From positions 208,165,876 through 208,229,875 of the forward strand of contig NC_084663.1 in the NCBI RefSeq assembly GCF_028389875.1: a stretch of 64,000 bases of DNA, written 5' to 3'. The DNA comes from Rhea pennata. Taxonomy: Eukaryota > Chordata > Aves > Rheiformes > Rheidae. Positions 36,431 through 48,504 of the stretch are shown here, in pieces. The position numbers and the translations under genes are program-made. Below the pieces are notes generated by a model, which did no database searches, had not been told where the DNA came from, and saw only the letters and a list, made by a program, of their open reading frames with translations. Positions within the stretch are counted from its first letter, which is position 1. Each line of letters opens with the position of its first letter.

Positions 36431-37293
36431 CGGGGCGGCGCCTCCCCGCAGGTGCCTCCCCGCCGCCGCCCGCCGGCGCAGGCGCGCTGCCCGCTTCCCC
36501 CGCCGCGCGGGCCGCTGCGGCGCTGCGCGCCCCCGGGGGCGTCAGCCCGTTTTGGGCGCTTTCTCTCTCATTTCCGTTGTTTTGCTGAGGAAAACATGCT
36601 TTTTTTCCCTCTCTTTTCCCAACTTCCCGCGCCTGTTTCCTTCGTGCCGCGGCCCCCACGTCGCGCCGGGGGCCGCGAGGCGCCTCCCCCCCCCCCCCGG
36701 GGTGACCTGGCGGCTGTGGGGGCCCTGCCTGGGAGCAGATGCCGGGGGAGCTCCGCGGCCCCCCACGTCTCTTACCGCATCAGGCAGATATTTGACTTTA
36801 ACATCAGGGACGTTCTTTGTACGCGCTTTAATTACCCATCCTCTTGAACCCTCGTAATGGTATCTGGCCAGGAAAAGAGGGGACTGGAGCCAAGAAGGCA
36901 AAAATCCTTCAACATGTTTTAACTCCGAGAGAAAAACCCACAAAGGTTTTTGCCAAAATTCCCAGCTGATCACTATTACCCCAGAAGGCAAATACAAATT
37001 TTGCAGGAATCGATTCGTGTGCTGCTTTCCCCTGGCCCCTCAGCTGCTGCGAAGGACAAGCAAAGCTAGGGGCGCGCAGGGTCCGCCCTGCCCCAGGCCC
37101 TGCGCGAGGAGCTGAGGCGCTACAGGAACTTCGGTTCGTAACATGATTTTTAAACTTGCATTTATTTGGATCTAGCACCAACCCCATTTCAGTTTGCAAG
37201 AGGAGTTTCGCAGGAGGCTGGAAAAAGTGATGGGTACAAAAAAATGAGAAACACTCTGAAAAGTGTATTCAGGCAGACGACGCTTTCTCAGCT

Positions 37294-37299
37294 CACGTG
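37294..37299. promoter_or_regulatory. E-box CACGTG
   Basis: A single CACGTG about 500 bases beyond the CpG island edge. It is a possible bHLH or USF site, but the hexamer alone is weak evidence. Confidence 0.2.
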
Positions 37300-38557
37300 G
37301 GCGATCAGAGAAGAGTTACAACATCAGGAGGCATTCCCCAGGGATAGGGGCCAAACATTTCAGCAGAGACCCAGCTAGAGAAGGCGACTGGTGTTAGAAG
37401 GAAGCAGGGGCTGGTAATACCAGTTCTGCTGCTGCGAAGTCACCAGAAATGGATTGTGAAGCAGTGAGGAAGATAGCTGGAAAATCAGTAATCGGCTAAG
37501 AACTGGCCCTGAGCTAACAAGTAGCACTGCATCAGAGTGATGTTAATGATATACTAAACCTTAATGATTATAATATTACTATGCTAAATGATACACTAAT
37601 AATATCCCTCCCTCGTGGGGCATCTGGCCTCTGCATCTACGTCCTACTCAGAGATATGCAGCCCTGCTGCTCCGGTTGCTTGGCCCTATATGTTTTGGAA
37701 GTTTTGCATGGACAGAGGACTTGGTCTGCATCTTGGAAGGAGGGAGCTTGTTGAGATTTGATCACGTCATGTAGTGGGAGTTGGAGCTACAGCAACGGTC
37801 CAGACGGGCTCTTGGTTTCCATATGCATACAGCCTTCTGTCAATTGCCAGTTTTGCTTCTGGACCTTCCTGACTTTCCTATCATCAGTCTTCCTGGCTGT
37901 CATAGGCCGCCACACTGAATCAGACCTCTTGATCACTCTTCTGAAAATCTACAGATTGCCCAGTAGTCACTTCCAGTGACCCAAGACCTTCCCGTGAAAG
38001 CTGTCTTTATATCCCTTCTCAGTTCTAGCTCAGATGTATCCACTTTTCTTTATCACACAGTTTTTCAAGAGTCTCAGCAAGAAGAAGGAATAAATATTAG
38101 CATAACTATTTTGTATATTTTACCCCAATTCTTATTTACAGTGACTGTGAATAATTTCTGACTACAGAAGGACTTTAATCTCAAGACACAAATTCAAAGA
38201 GGCACCATGCTAGAAGATACAACAGTGATAGAAATATTCACAGTGGGCAGAGAGACAGGGAAAGAAAATACTGCTAACATGTATAGTGGGGTTCAACTCA
38301 TAACTGCAAGGGACTGTGATTTCCTTGGCTATCCATGATACAGTATAAGACTACAGACCTTTCCCTTCTGGAGCAGCCGTTGAAAGTCAGGCAGGATGGC
38401 CCCTAGGCATCTTAAATGAGACTAGAGACCTGTGTTTAGGCAAGTCGCTCAAACCATACAGTTACATGTAGAGGTCTACATCAGAGGTGTTCCCTTTGTA
38501 CTTACTTTGTACTGAGTGCTGTCTCCTTACTTCTGATTAGGCGGAACGGGCCATCTT

Positions 38558-38630
38558 CTTCTTATATTGTGTTTGTACAGTACCTACCACCATAGGGAGC
38601 TGGTCCATGACTAACACACCACAGTATTTC
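38558..38630. repeat. Ancient amniote SINE/LINE tail remnant
   Basis: CTTATATTGTGTTTGTACAGTACCTACCACCATAGGG followed by GCTGGTCCATGACTAACAC matches a dispersed archosaur/turtle repeat phrase (TTTGTACAGCRCCTAGCACAATGGGG...TGGTCCATGACTAGG). Confidence 0.6.
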
Positions 38631-39724
38631 AGTTAACATAGATTATGAGACACGTACATCTATGTACAAAGCAGACAGATGAGTAAGAACGACAAGACTT
38701 GATTTCTGCAGGACTTCTGAGAATGAAACCTTAAAAAAGGTGTTGGGCTAAACTTCTTTCATGCTGAAAGCAGGAGGAAAAAAAAGCTGTAGTTTTAAAC
38801 AAAGTTATGAGTCAATTGGTTACCATAAAAACACCTAGATTTTTAACTAGGTCTAAAACATACACTGACTCATAAGCTTAGAAAGGACAGTTCACCTGGC
38901 CTATCTTAGTGCTTTCCATAAGAAAGAGTAAACCACTGCCCAGTTCTCTCCACTAGCTATAAGGAGAATCTAATATGTCTGATAAAAAGAAGGGGGAAAA
39001 GCAATTACAAATCTTTTTAATGTATGTAATTCCTAAGAAACAAGAGACCTGGTGAAATTGGACTGTACAAGCTTTTTTAAAAAAAGAGTAAATTCCAAGA
39101 TCTGTGTGTTACTGTGAGCCATTGTTAAGGCAAAGAGGAATAAGTGACAACATACGTAAGGGTGAAGAGGTATTAGCTGTATTATATTGTCAAGTGATAA
39201 CACACATGCTGACTTTTCACCACCTTGCAAGTAAGCTGAAAATGAAACAGTCTACAGGTGGGAGCCCTAATGAATGGCACTGTCAGAAGACAATTTCTCA
39301 TGGTTGAAGAAATCTTTTATTCTGCAGGGAAGTGAAGTAACCTGGCATTATGGGCCAGAGCCAGATTCCGCCACAGACAATGGAGTGATTTCAGAGGCCA
39401 CTGAGTCTGGAAGGAAGAATGACAACCCACAGTTGGCTCAAATGAGTCCTCCCATTGCTCACTGCTGATGTAATGCAACAGAAAAGATCTGGAGCTTCCC
39501 AATGCAATGGCACCTATTCAGCAGGCTCTTTTTTCATTGCATGGCTTGGAGACCCCTGTGCACAGATACCCTGTTTCCTAAAACTCTTTCTAACTGCAAG
39601 AGGAAGAAGTTCAAGGAGAAGACACTCTCTTTATTCTTTTGAGGACAGCATATTTTGAAAGGAAGGCTGATCATTAACTAGGGCACAAGGCTGGGACGTT
39701 AGAGAAGCCAGTCCTCTTCCCATC

Positions 39725-39850
39725 TCTGCCCCTAATTCTTGGCATGACTTCAGCAAGGCTCTTTGCTACCTCAGTTCCTGATCTGTGCAATGAATGTGAG
39801 ATTACGTTTTATCTCACTGGATTGTTATGAGGACAAATACGGTGGCAACT
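39725..39850 (+). repeat. MIR-like SINE remnant
   Basis: In order: GACTTCAGCAAGGCTCTTTGCTACCTCAGTTCCTGATCTGTGCAATGAATGTGAG, then ATCTCACTGGATTGTTATGAGGACAAATA. The order and spacing match the MIR core and 3' half (AAGTCACTT...CCTCAGTTTCCTCATCTGTAAAATG...CTCACAGGGTTGTTGTGAGGATTAAAT). It is old but clear. Confidence 0.75.
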
Positions 39851-39910
39851 GTTCCATCATCAAGTGCTGCGGTGATGGGAAGAGCACAGATTTGCCTCAA
39901 GTATGTTGCA

Positions 39911-39945
39911 GCATTTTTCTTTTTTTTTTTTTCCATTTTTCCAAG
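39911..39945. repeat. T-rich low-complexity tract
   Basis: A 13-base T run flanked by shorter T-rich segments, directly after the MIR-like remnant. Confidence 0.85.
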
Positions 39946-40113
39946 ACTCTGGAGGCAGTGTGGTGGGAGAGGCACTTACTCTTCATTCATAGAACCAGGA
40001 TGCTTTTTCTGTGTTAACTCTTAAGGAAAATATACGAAAAATGAAATTCTTAGTTGTTTGGTTTATGAAAAAGGTTGTCAAATGGGAGAATTCACAGGCT
40101 GAGTGTGTACATT

Positions 40114-40136
40114 ACATATATATATACACACACACA
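40114..40136. repeat. (TA)n(CA)n microsatellite
   Basis: Five or so TA units run into six CA units. Confidence 0.9.
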
Positions 40137-41876
40137 GAGCAGATATGTATATGTCCTTCCTTTCTTAATAAAAATCTTGTCATCAGCAAGTGTGATGCAG
40201 CGGAGCAGGGTAGAAGACTCCATAGCCACGGACAGGATTACTTTGCCCAAAGGCAACGAAAAGCGAGGCATGATCACCCTAGGCTTCCTTTGCAGACCTT
40301 CATGGGCTTCCTCACAGAAGGGTTCATTATCTCCTAAAATGACATTAAGGATATGCCAGACAATCATCCTTTAAGGTGCCTATTTCCTTCTGTTGTCTAG
40401 AAGGAGAGCTTAAATCAACTTTGCAATGCTTACAGTTAGGTAAGGTGCATCTCACCCAATCTTTCTATCTTCTTCCTAGGTGAATGAGAAAATCTGAGCA
40501 TCTAAGCAGCAGTTTACACTAATAGGGTAAGGCTTAGATTGCATAATTTCATCTGCAAATGTAACTATACAAACTGTGCCAGTCAGGGCACTTAGGAATA
40601 ATTTCACAGATTTTTTCCACAGCCATCAGTTGAAATTATCATGATTACTAAACCTGTCAAATAGGAAGTGTGATTCTCTAAATACTTGTTTGAAAGTTTG
40701 ATCAAACTATGAGATACATAAAATAAACTAACTGAAAAAAAGGAGGAACAGTATATTAATTCAGCTTGGTTCAAAAGTCACAGCAATATATATTTTATAC
40801 ATGCTCTAAACCACACAGATCTTCGGATTTACTGGTAATAACAGTAAGCATTTCTTACAACTGATATTTAAACTAAGAGTGCCCCTTTAATTTCGTGATA
40901 GTGAAAATATGTTGAAATAAAACAGACACCTGGATTTGTTCCAGCAAGACTGAGATTCTTGCAAGACACTGCATCTTCACCGTTTGGATAAACAGCATAT
41001 CAATACAGTGAAGTAATCTTAAAATAACACCTTAAAAAATAATGCATTTACTTCAGCTGCACTAACGGAGAAGTTCAGGACTTCCCAGAAAAAGGGAACC
41101 TTACGCAGAGCTGGTTTACTTTCATCACTACCATTTTTGTTTTCATGCTAGTGTGTGTCTGTCTGCTTTGTCTAGGTTCTGCTGTGGGTTTTAGCACTGT
41201 CTGATAGTTACGAATCCTTGATGCACTCATCTAACAATAGTGAACCATAACATTTTATAAGTGCTGTTTGTGACAATGAAGTTACTGTATACTGAGAAAC
41301 TAAAGGCCATTGAGGGGGTTACTAGACTGCCTTTAAGCTCTAGTTTGAGACTAAACTCACCTTCTGCCCAGTTTGTTTAAAGAGCAGCCTGTGTTTAGTG
41401 ACCACAGGAAAGGAGAAGATTAGACCTTGTGTTACCCCACCCATGCCTGTGGTGCAGATGAGCTGGGCACAGCGTTTGGACCAAAACTTTCACCATGTGC
41501 CCATCAGCCTTTGCAGTGATGTCACATAGCTAATGCTGAGTAGGATCTCTCCTAGTCCTGTTTTGCAGCAAAAGTTGGTGGGGTTCATAAGATGCTTGAG
41601 CTGAGACTTCATTCGATGTCTGGTCACATTGCACCCAACACAAAGGCATGCCGAAGCTGGCAGGGTGGATTATAAGTGAGAGAGCGCATCATGTTTCAGA
41701 CTACCTTCTAACTACAGTCTGTCAGGCAGCACAGACAGAGCCTATGTAGTTAAAACTTCCCTCAGGAAGAGGAAGAGTTGCAGTTTTGTTCTTAGCAAGA
41801 ACATCTTGTGGGGGATGTAGGCCTGATAAGGATGCCTAAAGCAGGTATCATATCCCTGACTTCCACAATGACAAGC

Positions 41877-41913
41877 AAAAAGAGAAAAAAAGAAAAAAAA
41901 AGAAAAAAAAAGG
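41877..41913. repeat. A-rich (A7-8 G)n tract
   Basis: Runs of seven and eight A separated by single G residues over 37 bases. Confidence 0.9.
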
Positions 41914-43917
41914 CAGAGACTGGGACTATTCTAATGAGTTGTTTTGTCTTAATTTCTCTGTCAAATAAGCCTTTGCTGATAGAAGTGCAGTGGGCACATA
42001 CTATGAATTGGTGCTCCCAAAGGGAATAGACCTATAGGCCCAGAGTTCAAAGGAGACAAGTTCAACCATCACAGCCAGCATATGAGACTATGTGGTTGGG
42101 GACTCTGCTCTGAAAGTTGGAAAGGAGTTGTATCAGCATAAGGAGAGATCAGTTATGATTAGCTTGGGAAGAAGTAAACAAGATTAACCTCAGCTAATTT
42201 TAGCCACCTAAAAATTAGGCTGATAGCCTCAGTGAGGCTATCTTTAAATCAGTGGAGAAGAGGAATCTCTGGAGGTTAATCCATCCCACCCATGTTAGAT
42301 ACTGCATTTATTACTGAGTGAACCATACCCTGGAATGATTTTCTCTTGGCTGTGCACAGAGGCAAACTTGAAAGCTCATGTGGAGAGTACCTTTGGTTTT
42401 TAAAGTTAGATGGCAATATACTATTCATTCTCTCCTCACCAGAGAATTGCTCTTGGGCAGCTCTTCTTCACATCTTGTCAAAATGAGCTTGGCTTGTTTT
42501 CCAAATCACATATATTCAGCTATGAAAACAGTGAAGAAGATTTTTCTCCCAAATAGGCAACCTGTTTCACTAACCTATGGTCCTTTTCCTTCCCAGTGGC
42601 AGATGACATCTTGCATTTGCAATGTAACAATTGCTACTTTATGCATCTCAGCTGTGATTTCAGCTGCAAATTCCATGTGAGACATAGACACACTGGAGGC
42701 AGTTAAGGAAAAAACAAAAGTGAATAAAGGTAAATACTTGTGTAGTTTAGCAAAGAAGGAATGTAACATTCTATGCTTGCAGCGTACAGTATACAGGACC
42801 CTAAGGAGGAATTGTTTTACATAGCACAAAAGAGTATAATGACAAGAGTGTAATGAGATAAGAAAAGACATACTTGGACTAAATGTCACCAGAAAAGTTT
42901 CTGACTGTGCAAGCTAGTTGTGAAATAGTTTCCCAGGGGAAATTTTTTTCCCAAGGATATATAAATTAGATGAGGCAAAACATTAGGAAGAGGAACAGTC
43001 CTGAATTCCATGTAGCAGTTTAGATGATCCAACAGGTCTTTCCCAGCACTAATTACTACAGTCTACAGTTCAAAGCCTAGAAGATAAGAAAATCATTTGG
43101 TGATATGCCTTACAGGGACATCCCTCAAGCACTATTTATAGCTAGTCTGAATTTCTTAAAACTTACTTCTGTCACAGAGTGTCTTGTAATGCATTTCAAA
43201 ACTCAGAGATGAGTATCTAAAAATAGATCTGTTCTGTGGTGCTCCATACTATCTACCATATACTTACCAGTGCCTGTAAATATTTTCTCTCTCAAATGTA
43301 CCCTGCAAAAAAGACTATTTTCCAAATGCTAAATCTATACTCAATCTACACTCAGTCTAGCTCCCTTCTGTATTGAGGAGGGAGGTTTAAATGGCCAAAT
43401 TCAGTTTTTAATGGTATGTATGCAGCCTCACAGAAGCTGAATCAGATAAAGACATGGACATTATGGGCCTCAGCAGCAGCAGTTGGGTGATATAGCAAAC
43501 CTGTAGATATCTTTTAAATTTTAACATAACTTTCTCATCCTCATTGAAAAAACGAACAAAGGACAAGCAGGGTATAGGTATCTGCCTACTTTTAGCAACA
43601 GTAATTCCGAGAGTCATCCCATACAACTTATGCCACTGTTACACTGCCACCTTTGCAGAGGATTTCAGGGGCAGGAAGGAACCCAATGCAGACATCTATG
43701 CAGATACTCCCTGAATGGTGGTTCAGCCACATTGGTAGAAGTAAAGGTCCTGACACTGCCTTCCTCCTACTGTGTGAGTAAGAGAATCCCTTGTAATTTC
43801 TGTTTGGAGTAGCAGACCTGGGCCATGGGGAAGGAACCCCTGAGGAACATTTGCTGTCCTGAGGTGCCACAAAACATTATGGTCTATCTTCATTTTGCAC
43901 TAGGAAGATTTTGTAGC

Positions 43918-44040
43918 TAGAGGGAACTACTGTGATCTAGCCTGACTTCCCACACAGCCTGTTGGACTTCTCTGCCCCATGTCACTAACCCCACTTGAGC
44001 TAGAAAAACATTTTAAAGAACAGTCAGTCTTGAGCTAAAA
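43918..44040 (-). mobile_element. Old CR1-type LINE 3' end remnant
   Basis: GAGGGAACTACTGTGATCTAGCCTGACTTCCCACACAGCC, then GACTTC, TTGAGCTAGAAAAACATTTT and CAGTCTTGAGCTAAAAA follow in order the reverse of an archosaur/turtle CR1-like 3' end (GGGACCATTGTGATCATCTAGTCTGACCTCC...AACTTC...AAAAACATCCAATCTTGATTTAAAA). Confidence 0.65.
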
Positions 44041-45402
44041 AAATATAGGATATTGATATATTACAGCCTTTGGTTCATTATTGTCTGATGATGAATTATC
44101 TCTATTTGTATCTCAGCTGTTTATCAAGGTGTGTTCCGATCCGAGGTGTTCAAAGACCAAGTATAATATATCAGGACAATTACTGTTACTCTAAAACTCA
44201 AAATTTCATGAGAAGTAGTACTGTTCTTTGACAAAATCTATTTCCATAAATCTTAACTATATTGTTTTAATCTTTTATTAAATATATCATCAATTTCATT
44301 ATTTAATCTAAGACTACTATCAAGTAGGCAAGCCCGCAGTCATCTGGGTAATTCCATCTAGCCTATTCAAATATACATCTCACTTTAGTTTCTTCCAGAC
44401 CTTTAAAATTTTCCTTTTGATTTAGGAATAATTTCAAGTTGACAGCTGTGATCCAGAGAGCTTTGTGACTAGCTCTTTAAAATACTTGATTTTAAAATGA
44501 CTAATTTTAGTAACTGCTATAAGCACTAATATTTAACTCTTTGAATAACATCTCTATTAGCTGGCAAGTCTAATATATATTTTCAGTGTTGGTTTTCAAT
44601 ATAAGAAACTGTCGTACGTAAGCTTTAGAAAGTCTCTTGTCACCATGGGATGTCCAGAATACATTGTTCAGACTAAGTCACCCAATAATAATTCAACATT
44701 TTCTCCATACACTGTAGAGAATGTTTGAAGAGATATTTATCTTGTGGTTCATAAACTTTTGAGATAAGGTTTCCCTTATTGGAGACAGAAAGAGGCAATA
44801 CTATTTGTGACACACAGTACCATTCTGCTATTTCATGGTAACTCTTTCCTGGCTTAGCTATAAAAAGTGATTTCAACTGTCTGATCACAGAAATCCTCCC
44901 ACTAAATTAATTAATACCAGCTAGGTCAAATTTATTAATGAAAAAGGCAAATTCTTCTTGCTTATATCCAGACTCTCAGTATTTGCCCAAAGAAAATGAC
45001 ATATTCTCTTCTTTGTAAGTCTTCCTTTATTCATTTCTCTGCTAATATTTTATTTTTGTGCTAATGAGTGTGCTTTTAGTCTACCATTTCACGCTGCTCT
45101 TGCTATCAGCTTAATGCCAGAGCCTGATCCCAGAGAAAACTATATATCCCTTTCTTGTGACTTGCAGGCTCTCTAAACTCTCCCCTTTTCCTTGGAAATG
45201 TGGGCCAACGTTTCTCAAAGTTTGTAATTTGAACTATTTAGACTGCTCCTAGCTAGCTTCTGCCTAGCACTTACCCAGTCTTCCAGATTATTTGAATATT
45301 TTGCTTAGCTGCTCCCTGCTGAGAGCTGTGCTCTCAGTAGTACATGAGATATCCTGTCATTAGTATTCATGTGGATCATCATTAATCATGAAGTCTGTTT
45401 AG

Positions 45403-45480
45403 AGAATCATGGACTAATTTAGGCTGGCTCTGCAGGTCCTATAGTCCAACCTCCTACTCAAAGCAGGGCCAACTCAAAAG
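45403..45480 (-). mobile_element. CR1 LINE 3' end fragment
   Basis: AGAATCATGGACTAATTTAGGCTGG...AGGTCCTATAGTCCAACCTCCTACTCAAAGCAGGGCCAACT is the reverse of the CR1 3' end (AGTTGGCCCTGCTTTGAGCAGGGGGTTGGACTAGATGACCT...CCAACCTAAATTATTCTATGATTCT). Confidence 0.8.
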
Positions 45481-47010
45481 TTCACCATAGAGTTACTTTG
45501 TAGTGCCTGGTAAAGTCCATCTCTCTTGCAGATTATCCAGCAAAGATCACCTGTTCCCTTTGAACTGGCTGGCAGTTCTCTGTGAGGACATGTACAGCCC
45601 TGCAGATTGAGACGTCCCTGGCTAGCTACCCACTGCAGCCCCCTGTTCTGAAGTTCCTGGGCATATGTGGCTGAAGAAAATAACAAATAGCAAGCTTGGT
45701 GATTATGTACAAGGGTGGCTTTGATTCTGTTCTCAAGGCAAATGAGAAACAATAAAAGCAAGCAAACATTTTTCTCATTTTCTTCAAGTGTCTTATAACA
45801 AAATTATTTTCCTGTGAATTTTCATCTGTTATTTACCATGCAGATTGTTCCTTGTGTTGAAGCTGGGTTGGCAGAACTGTGGCATACAACAGATTCATTC
45901 CTTGAGAACTCAAGTCATTCAATCAAGCTAAAGAGCTGGGTTTGATAAAGTGAAATAGGTTGAAACTTATAGGTTTGTGATATACAAGAGATCAACTTGG
46001 ATAATCCTGTGCATCTTCTACTGTATCAGTCTGAAATCAGGAAATGAATAGATTAAAACGAACATGTTGTCCTGACTCAAAAGGTACAAGATGTGTGCGT
46101 AACTCAAAGTATACTAACTTTACCAGTTTGGAGACTTACATTATTAACATATTTTAAAATAAATACAAGCAGTTGTTAAGCATTTCCTGCATTGCCAGCA
46201 TGAAGGAATAAGGATACAATTCTCCATTGTACTGTAACAAGGCATAATTATAAATGGAAAGACAGTTCTAAAATAACAAATTCTCTATTATGTTTCATTA
46301 AAAGCCAGCTGTTTTCAACTAGTAATGAACACAGAATGATCAGTGACAGCAATGCTCCAAGTTATACCTCGTCTAAGTGTACATTGCTTATCAGTATTAT
46401 GCTGGTAGCTGCTGACCTATTTCATTATATGACTTTCAAACACTTTTTTACCCTTGCTGTAAAGCTAAGTACATTCTTTCAAAGTTCTTAGTAAATAATA
46501 GCCATATCTCCATTTACAAAAATAGAATCCAGCAGAAATTCCTAAATGAGCTTGTGTAGCTGAACAAACTATTATAAATGTTTAAATATTTGATTGGAAA
46601 AAAGCCAAATTTTGAATGTCACAGGGAACAGCCAGTGCCAAGCATCCGATTCTTCCTCGGGATCTGCATATTTGAGCTGGGGCTAATTGTTTACCCAGTC
46701 TGTCAGCCCAGGCAAACAAGCTCCTCAAAGCTCGCTGCTCTGTGTCTGCCTGGATTCCCATTCCTTGGCCTTTATGTACTTATTAGGCTTACAATAAAGA
46801 ACAGCACCAAAGCAAGCACAGATGTTAACAAAGCCAGGGGAATGCCAGGCCTGGTCAGGATTAAATCACTGCATCGTGAATGCTCTTGTTTTGAATGTGA
46901 ATTTAGAGCTTCTGTTGTGAGGGTAGGCAAGTAGCAGGAGGTGAGGTAAAGTTGAGTCCCCTGTACTGAACTCAGCAGGAAAAGCTGACAGCTGACTGAA
47001 TCTTAATTAA

Positions 47011-47090
47011 GGCCTGACAACCTGATCCTGTGGACAATATTCTCAATGAAAAAAGTGGGAGCTCTGCCTGATTAAGGACAGTATTGTATT
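47011..47090. repeat. Old sauropsid interspersed repeat
   Basis: GGCCTGACAACCTGATCCTGTGGACAATATTCTCAATG followed by GTGGGAGCTCTGCCTGATTAAGGACAG resembles a widespread sauropsid repeat (CCTGATCCTGC...TCAATGGGAGCTCTGCCTGAGTAAGGACTG). Family name not assigned. Confidence 0.5.
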
Positions 47091-47179
47091 ATTTTACTGC
47101 ATATGCTGTTTGGATTGCTCCAGAGTCCACAAGTTCTGCCTTGGTTTGGGACTGCACTGTGGCAAGCATTCCGAAAAAG

Positions 47180-47311
47180 AAGTATAAAAGATGGTTTCTT
47201 TCCCTACAGAGTTTGCAATCAAAGTAAAAAAGCCCAGAGTTTATCTGCCTATGCTTGCCTACGATGTTACTGGCACAACTTGGAATAAAGCCAAGGTCCC
47301 CTGAACCACAG
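47180..47311. repeat. Possible amniote SINE remnant
   Basis: AGTATAAAAGATGGTTTCTTTCCCTACAGAGTTTGCAATCAAAGT recalls the phrase AGTAARAGACAGTCCCTGCCCYRAAGAGCTTACAATCTAAAT of an old amniote repeat. AAAGCCAAGGTCCCCTGAACCACAGTCCA follows. Confidence 0.4.
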
Positions 47312-48297
47312 TCCAACACTACTGTAATTTGATTAAGTTTCCCAACTACCTCAGTTGGATATAGGTGTAGGTATCAGTTAGATACTTTAGTATGTAGTTC
47401 CTCTTTGAGTTTTGTGTTCCTTTTCTCTCTATATCAGCTTAAAGAGATGGCTGAAGGTCTCATAATAAAAAATAAAAAACATAAATGAAGAGCTAGCTGA
47501 TTTCCTTTCCCCCAGGAAATGTTTCAGGACAAAAAGCAAAAGAAATATGGAATGGGAAAACAGTAGCTTTTGAGGATAGGTTGATTCTCTTTTCAAAAGG
47601 TATCTGAGAAGGTGTTTATATTCTCATAGTGGTTAATTCATTTTATAACTTGACCAGACACCATCCCAGGTGAGAAACTTTACAGAAATTGAAAGAGATT
47701 CTTAGTTTAGGTAACAAACACTGATTTCCCTCTAGGATCAGTGGTGTGCCTTAGGATCAGAGGTACCTCACGTGCACCAGCAGCCATTCCCTCAGTGTGC
47801 TGAATCTCTGCACTAGGGTAGGGGGACCATCTGATCTTCATTGCTCACTCAGTCTCTGCCCTTTCTGCTGAGACTGCTGATAAATATGTCAAAAAGTGAT
47901 GCTGTTGGAAAACTGGATTTAGATTACAAACCCATGTTTCCAAATTGCCACCTGACAATGACTTTGGTTGCTGCTGCCTTGGACCAGATTTGAATGCCTG
48001 GCAAAAAGGAGAAGCTCCTTGTGTCACTATCTGTCCCCTTCTCAAAACACTTCCCTAGCCATCTTTTCTAACCCACTGAGAAAGGTGGTACACTAGGTTC
48101 ATCTGTGGATGGAGTCCAAAGCCCACAACCTGGGGAAAATGGGGGGTACACGGTCAGCGCCCAGGAGACAGAGCAATGGGAGAGGTGCTTATACTCACCC
48201 TGAGGCAGAGGGGGCTATGTGGAGTTGCACGCTAATACTCACTGCATGTGAAAGAGGCAGGAGGTTCCAGAGGTCGTGCACAGCTGCAGAGCTAAGC

Positions 48298-48321
48298 TCT
48301 GGAAGTACTTCTGGAAGTACT
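48298..48321. repeat. Short direct duplication
   Basis: TCTGGAAGTACT occurs twice in a row with a one-base overlap. Confidence 0.6.
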
Positions 48322-48443
48322 GAGAAGTGGTGAGATGTTTGTATGGCTGGAGTGCTGCAATAGATGCATACTAGCTTTTTAGGAAAGGTAGCAAAAATGG
48401 GGAGAAGGTTGTACTCACTGCAGAGAGAAAGCTCCAATGTGTA

Positions 48444-48504
48444 AAGGTTGAGACTACATGATCTCAGAGGTCCCTTCCAAACTGAATTTCTCTAGGATTC
48501 TCTA
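48444..48504 (+). mobile_element. CR1 LINE 3' tail fragment
   Basis: AGGTTGAGACTACATGATCTCAGAGGTCCCTTCCAAACTGAATTTCTCTAGGATTCT matches the CR1 terminal phrase GGTTGGACTAGATGATCTCAGAGGTCCCTTCCAACCTGAATTATTCTATGATTCT. Confidence 0.8.

Larger units (their letters stand above)
35680..36790. promoter_or_regulatory. CpG island, probable PRSS23 promoter region
   Basis: About 1.1 kb of very GC-rich, CpG-dense DNA, sharply different from the AT-rich sequence on both sides. It contains GC-box-like sequence, four tandem CGGGC units (36411-36430) and a run of 13 C followed by GGGG (36686-36702). It lies 4-5 kb upstream of the PRSS23 coding exon on the correct side for a minus-strand promoter, and no other gene is visible nearby. 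Minus-strand donor-like sites include GCGA|GTAAGG (exon end 35686) and GCGG|GTAGGT (exon end 36281). A plus-strand donor GGCAG|GTGAGG (exon end 36248) leaves room for a divergent transcript. Long open frames inside the island follow from its low stop-codon density. Confidence 0.8.
36800..43900. other. Gene-free stretch upstream of PRSS23
   Basis: AT-rich, with two or three amniote SINE remnants, a TA/CA microsatellite and an A-rich tract. No recognisable exon on either strand. It could hold distal control elements of PRSS23 or a divergent non-coding transcript from the island. Confidence 0.55.

Noticed and set aside
36698..36710. Oestrogen response element near the island (GGTGACC)
   Set aside because: Only a half-site is present, with no inverted partner at three-base spacing.
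36117..36857. Open frames of 180 (minus) and 202 (plus) codons in the CpG island
   Set aside because: Composition is Ala/Arg/Gly/Pro as expected from random GC-rich DNA with few stop codons. They overlap on opposite strands.
46578..46934. 118-codon plus-strand open frame with a hydrophobic stretch
   Set aside because: No protein family recognised and no splice sites that define an exon. Kept only as a possible conserved non-coding block.
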